From the NCBI GenBank assembly GCA_007922195.1, contig ML682125.1, positions 372,001 to 436,000 on the forward strand: a stretch of DNA of 64,000 nt. The letters are read 5' to 3'. The DNA comes from Podocnemis expansa (lineage: Eukaryota > Chordata > Testudines > Podocnemididae). This document shows, piece after piece, positions 56,892-64,000 of this stretch. Position 1 is the stretch's first letter. Every line of letters begins with the position of its first letter. The translations under genes and the position numbers were made by a program. Below the pieces are notes generated by a model. It was not told the DNA's origin and did not search any database. It was given only the letters and a program-made list of their open reading frames with translations.

Positions 56892-57128
56892 TTAAAAAAA
56901 CAACAAGCAGTTGTGTGGCACTTTAAGACTAACAGATTTATTTTTTGCATGAGCTTTTGTGGGAGAAGATCCCCCTTCCTCAGATGCTTCACCCATCTTC
57001 GAAGCATCTGAGGAAGTGGGATTTTCTCCCACGAAAGCTCATGCAAATAATAAATCTGTTAGTCTTAAAGTGCCACACAACTCCTTGTTGTTTTTTCACT
57101 GGACTAGACTAACACGGCTATCCCTTTG
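56892..57128. mobile_element. Two-armed foldback MITE, 'ATTGCATGAGCTTT' family
   Basis: Left arm: caagcagttgtgtggcactt, taagactaacagatttattt, tgcatgagcttttgtgggag. Right arm: ctcccacgaaagctcatgca, taaatctgttagtcttaaag, tgccacacaactccttgttg. The centre holds 'ctcagatgcttc' against 'gaagcatctgag', giving a near-perfect long palindrome. Confidence 0.9.
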
Positions 57129-57134
57129 GAAATT

Positions 57135-58610
57135 GACAAATACGGAGTAGACATCCCCACAGTAGCTGTGACCGGTTTGCACGGCTAAAAGTAGCCGTGT
57201 GGACGTGGCAGCATGGATGTTGGTGGAAGCTGGCAGTGTGACACCTCTGCAGGGTCCCTGGAGGGTTGTGCAGCCGGGGCTAACACTCTTGTCAGCCGCG
57301 CTCATGTGGCTGTGTCTCCCTCCACTACACCCACAGCTCAAAGTGCAGCATGGACTCCAAGCCCTGGGATCACTAAAGTCACCAACTAGGGAGTCTGGGT
57401 CACCGCTGCTGGAGATGCATCTTCCACCTCCTGGCCCCATCTACCGCTTGGCCATGCTGCTCCTCACGTGACACAAGCTGCCGGTCCCTCCCCATGGCAC
57501 AGGGATTTTGGGAAATGCAGACCCCTGCCCTCTAGGAAATGGACTGGGACCCACCCCCCACCTTCCAACAGCCAACAGCTGGGAACAACGTTCAGTCCCG
57601 TCTGCCCTCAGCCAGGCTTGAACCAGTGCAAAGAGAAACCCAGAACTTGCCTCCCCTTCAGGGTGAAGGTTAAAAGCTCAGCATCGGTTGTGACTCTGGC
57701 ACTTCCCCTTGTTCTGGAGGATGGGCGGACCTGGCTCACAGCGGCCCCCCTGCCATCCCTGGCAGCCAGAGGGCCCTGAGCCTGGGGGCAGACAGCCGCC
57801 TGTTGATGTCATAAACCAGGCCAGCTGGGTCATTTCCCTGCAGGTAAAGCTCCCCAGGGGATTGGTTCAGGCTGGTTTAGTTCCCATTTGGAGTTTGTCT
57901 TTCCCACGGGGTCTCATGGGGCTGCTGGAGATGGATTTCTCTTCCCTGCCCTGACACCCAAACCAGCTCTTTATGCCCCTGCCTCTAGGATGCCGCAGGC
58001 TGGTGACGAGAAGATCTCTAGAAATGGTGGCATTAGTAGGTAACAGGTTCCCTTGGTGTTGGGTCTTTCTAGGCGCAGGGCAGGTCCAGCGAGATGCTCT
58101 GAGAATCTTATTACCTGGCTGAGGGTGACCAGAAAACAACCCAGCATCCGGCTCCAGCTGGCTAAACTGTTCCCATCTCCAGCGAGTAATTCCACATGGC
58201 GCATGGGTCTCCCACAAGCTCCAGACACATTTTGTTCACCGTAGAACTCAGCCTGGCAGTCAAGAACGGACTCCTGATGCCAGCTCCCATGTTCCTTGCC
58301 GGAGGCATGGCACCCCAGCTGGGAGAGGTGATGCATCTCTGTGGGCACCCCCCCAACACAGCTACTGGGGGACCAGTCTTGTGAACATCCTCCCTGGCAT
58401 GTCCCAAGAGTGCTGATGGGAACTGTCAGGCAGCTGCACCCGTCTGTGGGCCTGCGGTGGGAAGGACCATGAAGTGATGATGATTTGCCACCATGTCCAG
58501 CATTTCAGCTAGCTCTCCGTGGAAAGCCCCAAGCCATGCTCAGTGCTGTCGAAGCCTGCGGGGGCAGTGAGACTCACCACACTAACCTAGAGAGCTGGTG
58601 GGTAGGGTCA
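57135..58610. other. Intergenic, no convincing gene
   Basis: Frames up to 125 codons on both strands without domain or splice support. Nothing else supported. Confidence 0.4.
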
Positions 58611-58619
58611 GGGTATGTT

Positions 58620-59070
58620 CAGCATAGGCCTGTCCATGGGGCCAGAAGGAACCAGCTAGTCTGACCTCCAGCTTACCACAGACCACCAGGCTTCCTTGAG
58701 TTCCTCAGATAAAGAGCCCTATCCACCCCCCAACCCCGCTCCCCAGTGATGTCTACATCCCGAGAAGGACATGTGGGATGAGAGAGGTGCCCACCCTTGC
58801 CTGGGGGTGCTGTAGATGTACAACCTATCGCATAGCCATTGGTTCGGGTTATAGTTTTGTCTGCTAAACTAAGGAGCCCATTATTAAATATTTGTTCCCG
58901 TTGTAGATACTCATAGACTGTGATCAAGGCACCCCTTCACCTTCTCTTTGTTCAGCTAAATAGATGGAGTTCCTTGAGTCTGTCACTATCAGGCAGGTTT
59001 CCAATCCTTTAATCGTTCCCATGGCTTTTCTTTGGCCCCCTCCAATTCATCCACGTCCTTGCAAAGAACT
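58620..59070 (-). repeat. CR1 fragment, antisense
   Basis: 'gaaggaaccagctagtctga', 'gagcccattattaaatattt', 'caggtttccaatcctttaat' and 'ggccccctccaattcatcca' are CR1 antisense landmarks, also seen at 21940-22090. Confidence 0.65.
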
Positions 59071-59089
59071 CAGCTAAGAGCAAGCAATA

Positions 59090-61300
59090 CCTCTGACCTG
59101 GTGATCAACCCATCTCTCTGTCTGCGTGAGGATTTCCATAGCAGGTGGATGCTCGTTTGTTGGTTGTATCACAGCTTCAGTGTATGGGCACCGTACATGC
59201 CCTTAGGACAGGCAGAAATCCCCAACCTTTTGTGTTGCATCCCCTCTCCCAAACCCAGTCCATGCCCCTCCCTCCCTGGAAACTGCAGTCAGGAGCAGTG
59301 ACTGGGAGCCAAGCCCGGGGCTAAGATCCAGGAACCGAGGCCAGGATCGGGGCCGGGAACTGAGGCAGGGCTGCGGCTGAGGCCATGGCTGGAAATAGAG
59401 CCAGGGCCAGGAGTGGGACCCTGTCCGAGCGGAGGTGTGGTCAGAGTGGGTCTGGATGGTACTCCTCCCCTTCCCCCCATGGGCTGACGCAGGCCCTGCT
59501 GCACCTCTCCCCTAAAATGTTTGTCCACGCCCTCCCAAGGGGGCACACCCCAGTTTGGGACCAATGCCCTAGAGCAGCCCCACACAAGCTAAACAGGCAG
59601 AGGGTGGGAGGAAAGATTGTCGTCCCATGCCCCAGACAGGAAATGGGAGCACAGGAGGGGCAGCAACTCACCCCAGGGCTGTGACAGAACTGGGAACCGA
59701 ACCCACTCCCTGCATCTGAGCCCGGTGCTTCACCCACCAAGCTTCACCCACTTGCACTCGGCAGGCAGATGGCAGGAGAGGGCTGGTGGGATGAGGGGAC
59801 GTGCCCACATCCACTGAGACCCCAGAGAATAATCGCACCAGTCCAATGCGATAGCCCATCCAATGGTAACCACGGGCTGCTCGAGCCCAAGCCCCAGCTG
59901 CATTGTCACCGTAAGGAGACTGTACCAAGCCCAGCTGAAATGCTGTGTTGAGCCGGCATGGCCTGGTGCCCACTGACAAGCTGCGTCCAGGCTTTGGGCC
60001 CCAGCAACACCAGCAGAAAGCAGAGGGTCCCGGTCTTGCTTGGAGAGACCTGATGAGCTGTAAAATGAACCTGTCCAGCTGGCTCAGTCTGGGAACCCTG
60101 GTGCAGAGCCCGTTTGGAGGTTTGTGCCCCAACCCTCAGCACTGCTGTTTCCAAACGCCATCCCAATCGGCTGTAAATGAGAGGACTCACAGCCGTCATC
60201 TGGGGTTCATCCACTCTCCATCTTGCCTCAGGAGATAAGGTGTTTGGGCATGGCTTTGGGGTTAGAGACACACACACACTGCTTTGGGATCGTGGTAGAG
60301 AAAGCTGGTCAGAGAGGCACATCTTGTCTTTGCAACAGTGGATGATTTTGGCTGATCCTTGGTTCCTGGGGAGTCTGGGAGCGATTGCTGAGAAAGCCCT
60401 GTCTCTGGGACTCCCACACAGTCTCCTTACACAGAAGACCTCATTGCACCTGGGCAGAGGAGGTGCTGAGCTGAGTGTGGGGCCGGTGGGTCTTTTCAAC
60501 ACCTTGGGCCCAAGCTACAGTGCACCTCGAACTCACAATCCCGGGTTGGAATGTGACCCTGTCTTCTATGGACAGTCCATGTGGTGAGTGGAGGATGGGG
60601 ATGTTCCCATGGGAGCCCCACTTGTGCTCTGTACTGGCCACAGTTTCCAGAAACTGAGGGTCTTGTGCCCCAGTGCGTCCTGTTGCAGAGAAGGGGTAAG
60701 ATGTGAAGAGCTGAGGCCAGGTCATCATCTGCCAGCATGGGAGGGCATCTAGCAACCAGAGCTGGATGCATCGTTCCTGGATGCTGTTAGGAGAGAGCTC
60801 AGCCTCCATGGGGAATCCAAGAACCTCTGGAAGGCCGGAGTGAAGGCGCCAATTGTGGGAGTGAGCCCGCAGCGGCAGGAGATGGTCCCCTGGCTCCAGG
60901 CTCCTCAGACCATGTTCCCTCTGCCCATGGCATCACCATCCTCTTGCTTGGGTTCAGCTTCAGCCAGGACTGCTTTCCTCCAAGCATTGGGCCATCCTGG
61001 GGGGTGGGGGTGGCTGCACGTCCTCTGTATATTGCTGGCACTTGAAGCCACCACATCTGCCCTGGGTAGATGCTGAACACGACTGGATAAAGAATTGGTC
61101 CTTGTGGGATGCACAGGTACGGGGCCTAGCAGATTCCCAGTATGGCTAACCCTTCAGGACATACTTAAACCGTTCTAAGAGGTTCCCCAGCACCTCCCTC
61201 CCCATTTCAGTATTCATGGTTGCCAGTGTCCAAGACTGCAGGGGGGTGGGTGTGGAGGTCTGCCCTCTGTCCACTGACACCAGGAAACCACCATGGTACC
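59090..61300. other. Intergenic, no convincing gene
   Basis: Long opposing frames (for example 59906-60502) are GC-driven. None is hydrophobic or splice-supported like the membrane family, and none shows a domain. About 59300-59400 repeats 'gccagg' and 'gggac' phrases. Confidence 0.4.
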
Positions 61301-61329
61301 CCACTCCTAAATTGAACTAGCAGGTCTTG

Positions 61330-61475
61330 TTCATGGAAATGCTAGTTCCATTTGGTCTTCTAGTGGGGAATCTGTCAAATCGATTTAACTTAAAATGATT
61401 TAATGATTTTTATAGTGATTCAGTTAGATGGATTTAAGTTAAATCAATTTGACCACGTATGTGTGGAGATAGCCT
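61330..61475. mobile_element. Short 'TGTCCACA'-related MITE remnant
   Basis: 'ttaacttaaaatgatttaat…gtgattcagttagatggattt' with the end 'gtatgtgtggagatagcc' resembles the short element at 28207-28375. Confidence 0.45.
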
Positions 61476-62195
61476 AACAGCTTTCTTCAGGCATAAGCTT
61501 AGGGAGTGTTGAGGCTGGGTGGTGAGGGGCTAGATCCCAGGGGCAGCGGGTGTTCCTTGGGAGCCCGGGGGAAGAACAACAGGGTGGCTGAGGCAGTGTG
61601 GTTCTGACACGCTGAGATGCATCCCTGTGCCATAGCCCCTCTTGCTGTAGCACCTCACAAAGGTTGGCTTTAGCCTGCTCAGGCCTTTGTGGTTTCAGGC
61701 TTGGTTCCCTGTGTGGCCATCCCTGTCACTGCATTCCTCTGTGCCAGCCAAGCTCTGCATACACCCACCAGCTGTTCCCTCTTGGGCTTGGTGGCAAAGC
61801 CACTTCCAGCAGCTGGCCTGGACTCTGGGAGGAGTCTCTGGCAGGTCTAGCTTGCACCCCTCTCTGCCATTTCCTGTTCCATGTGGGTGGCTGGGCATCA
61901 GAAATGCCAGGTTTCCACACACATAGCCAGGCAGGGGAAATGCTAGGATTCTGCGCCAGCTGCTGTCTGTACTTATGAGACTATTTATGATATTATTTCA
62001 TATCAATGTTTCATAATTGTAATAATCTATAGGTGCTCTTCCATGGTTGGTACCAACAGAAAGATCAAAATTTGCTAGAAATAATTATATGGTGTATGTG
62101 TAAGTATCGTATCTGTAGTAGAAGTCAGAAATATGTTTGTTATATCTGTATTTCAACTCATTTGACTCCAGAAAACTCCCCAGACTGGATGTCTC

Positions 62196-62294
62196 CAAAA
62201 AAAAACAAGGAGTCGTGTGGCGCTTAAAGACTAACAGATTTATTTTTTGCATGAGCTTTCGTGGGAGAAAATCCCACTTCCGTCAGATCTCTTT
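62196..62294. mobile_element. MITE half-copy, 'ATTGCATGAGCTTT' family
   Basis: aaaaaacaaggagtcgtgtg, gcgcttaaagactaacagat, ttattttttgcatgagcttt, cgtgggagaaaatcccactt, ccgtcagat. It is flanked by repeated 'ggatgtctcca', consistent with a target duplication. Confidence 0.8.
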
Positions 62295-62641
62295 GGATGT
62301 CTCCAGTCATTGTCTCCTTAATGGCCCATTAAGGGACCCACAGACACAAGGGGCCTTGGGAGAAACCTGCTCGGTGAGTCCCTCCAAGTGGCCACATGAT
62401 TCAGCTCCATTTGGTTCTAAAAAATGCCACACGGCATGGGGCAGGCTAGAGGTGATAAAAGCAACTGTGCCCAACTCCAGTTTGTCTTCATTCTCCAGCC
62501 AACACCTATCTCTGAATCTATTCATCTGAAACTGGACAAAGGACTGAGCTCCCCCGCACCCCCCCCCCCGGACTGGGTGTCTACTAGAGGCTCTATGCAA
62601 GTCTGCAATCTCCAAATTCTTCCAAGATCTTGCTTTACATG

Positions 62642-63734
62642 TGTAAGGGGAGTGATAGCCCCTTACTGAAACTGAATGGGCCTTTCTGATTAGCCATCTG
62701 TCTGGGAAGCAGGACCCTGAGACAGACAGCCCCAGGGCCAGGGGGGCAGGGGGGGCAGTGTTCCCAGATAGTCTGATTGACTGGCTGGACAGGCCAATGG
62801 GGGAGCCAGGAGGGTGCTCCCCAGCCCCTGAGCCTAAACTGCAGGCTGGACACACCTGGGCAAGCCGGAGTGTGTGGGGCAGAGCTGAGGGGAAGCAGCC
62901 AGCAGCTGGGAGCCAGAGAAGCCAAGCAAGGGAGATGAGCTGAGCTGATTTGTGCAGAGCAGACCCACAGCAGCTGAAGCAGTGGAGCACCAAGTTGCCC
63001 TAAACAGAGCAGAGCTGGAGCTGGCTCGTCTGGAGCTGGGTGCAGGAGCCAGAGAAGGAGCCCAAGGAGCTGAGCCGATCTGCACAGACCCAGAGCAACA
63101 GCACTAGAGTGGTCCGACCAAGGAGCGTCCCACAGAGCCACATTGAACCAGAGCGGGGCTGGGGGCCAGGGCTGCAGCCATCTGGAGCTGGGTGCGCTGA
63201 GCAGCTGGGGAACAGTGAAGGGGGGCTGACGCTGGGAAGAAGGGCCCTGCCCCTGGAGCCTGGGGACATGTGGCCCCTGCCAGCGCCTGTGTCTGGCCCC
63301 CTGGATCATTCAGTCGCAGCCAGGCCTCAGCAGAGGGCTTGCAATGTGGAAAACAGACTGTGAGACTGTCCCTCAGACCCCAGAGATGCTGTGTGTAGTG
63401 GCCCTGCACCAGGGGATGGCACTGGGGTTTACTTTTCACCTTTCTCTGCTTTTCTCTATTTTCTTAGTAGGTTATTGTTTATTCTGTGTGTCTAAATAAA
63501 TTGCATTCCTTTGAACTGTGTATAGTGACTGGTGGGCCAGGAGAGCATGCAGTGCAGTCAGCTCGCCAGAATTCCTCCACGCAAAAGGTTGGGAGGGGAG
63601 CCTTTGAGCTCAGGCAGGCCTCTGGCTAAAGAAAGTGGGAGCAAGGCCCCAGATCGTGTCGCTACCCACCTTCACTGAGGTGGTGTACAAGTCTGGAAAG
63701 TTCCCCACAATAGCAAGTTCACCCCCCACTTACA
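62642..63734 (+). mobile_element. Solo LTR with perfect TSD
   Basis: A 1093-base unit beginning TGTAAG and ending CTTACA (perfect inverted hexamers), flanked by catg at 62638-62641 and 63735-63738. It interrupts family R1 at a site that is continuous at about 9650 and 45070. AATAAA lies at 63495-63500. The interior has Gln/Glu/Leu-codon-like 'gagctg' repetition but no retroviral protein. The end of the same LTR family recurs at 380-535. Confidence 0.8.
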
Positions 63735-64000
63735 CATGGTCACTTAATCATTTATATTTATGTGATTCACTTTAACCCTCTAACATCTCTCATTTTGTTT
63801 TTTTTTTTATATTAAACCTTTTCTTGTGGTTACTAAAGGATTGGCTGGCAGCATGGTATTTTGGGTAAGAGCCAAGCCTCTATTGTTCTGGGTGATGTGG
63901 CTGGCCCTTTGGGGTCAGGAGACCCTATTTCTTGAAGAGACCTAGTGGCTAGAGGGGACCATAGGAACTGATGTGCAGTAAGGGAGCTGTTTGTATTCGT

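Larger units (their letters stand above)
61975..64000 (+). repeat. Interspersed repeat family R1 with two nested insertions, running off the window
   Basis: Family R1 sequence spans 61975-62195, 62295-62641 and 63735-64000. It is interrupted by a MITE (62196-62294) and a solo LTR (62642-63734). It is colinear with 9091-9785 and 44840-45310. Confidence 0.7.

Overview
The window looks like vertebrate, most likely turtle (crocodilian possible), genomic DNA. The evidence is a dense background of CR1-type LINE pieces ending in ATTCTATGATTCT-like tails, several foldback MITE families, retroviral-type solo LTRs, single-exon and two-exon genes with GT-AG introns, AATAAA-type poly(A) signals, and one 10-N assembly gap inside a TTTC microsatellite. 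There are no bacterial-type operons. Most open frames are chance frames or transposon remnants, and I count ten credible protein-coding genes.

Two gene groups stand out. (1) A protamine cluster occupies about 23.0-33.9 kb. It has an intronless, bird-type, Arg-rich protamine on the minus strand (22994-23158), a two-exon Cys-containing protamine-like gene on the plus strand (29869-30198), and a two-exon protamine-like gene beginning MVRYR on the minus strand (33526-33853). The two intron-bearing genes share a phase-1 intron and a short second exon encoding a YYYRR tail. (2) Seven small, very hydrophobic, mutually related multi-pass membrane proteins (85-131 aa) all lie on the minus strand on both sides of the protamines: 2074-2331, 5906-6166, 13432-13761 and 17031-17360 on the left, and 46582-46920, 50879-51274 and 54172-54519 on the right. 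Each is encoded in one exon just inside a good 3' splice site, so each probably has an upstream, mainly non-coding first exon that I could not locate. The full-length copies share a ladder of prolines at residues 42, 52, 63, 74, 85/86 and 99 of the core. I do not recognise this family. It is the best candidate here for an undescribed system, and its interleaving with sperm chromatin genes suggests (inference only) a testis or spermatid role.

Layout: 0-2.0 kb repeats; 2.1-17.5 kb left membrane-protein array with LTR, MITE and CR1 insertions; 17.5-22.8 kb CR1/MITE; 22.8-33.9 kb protamines separated by a degenerate CR1 with reverse-transcriptase remnants; 34-46.5 kb mostly repeats, including a solo LTR nested in a CR1 and a 1-kb foldback element; 46.5-54.6 kb right membrane-protein array; 54.6-64 kb CR1, MITE and LTR material without convincing genes.

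Established knowledge used: avian and mammalian protamine N-termini and Arg-rich composition, CR1 tails, LTR and MITE hallmarks. Everything about the membrane family beyond sequence pattern is inference.
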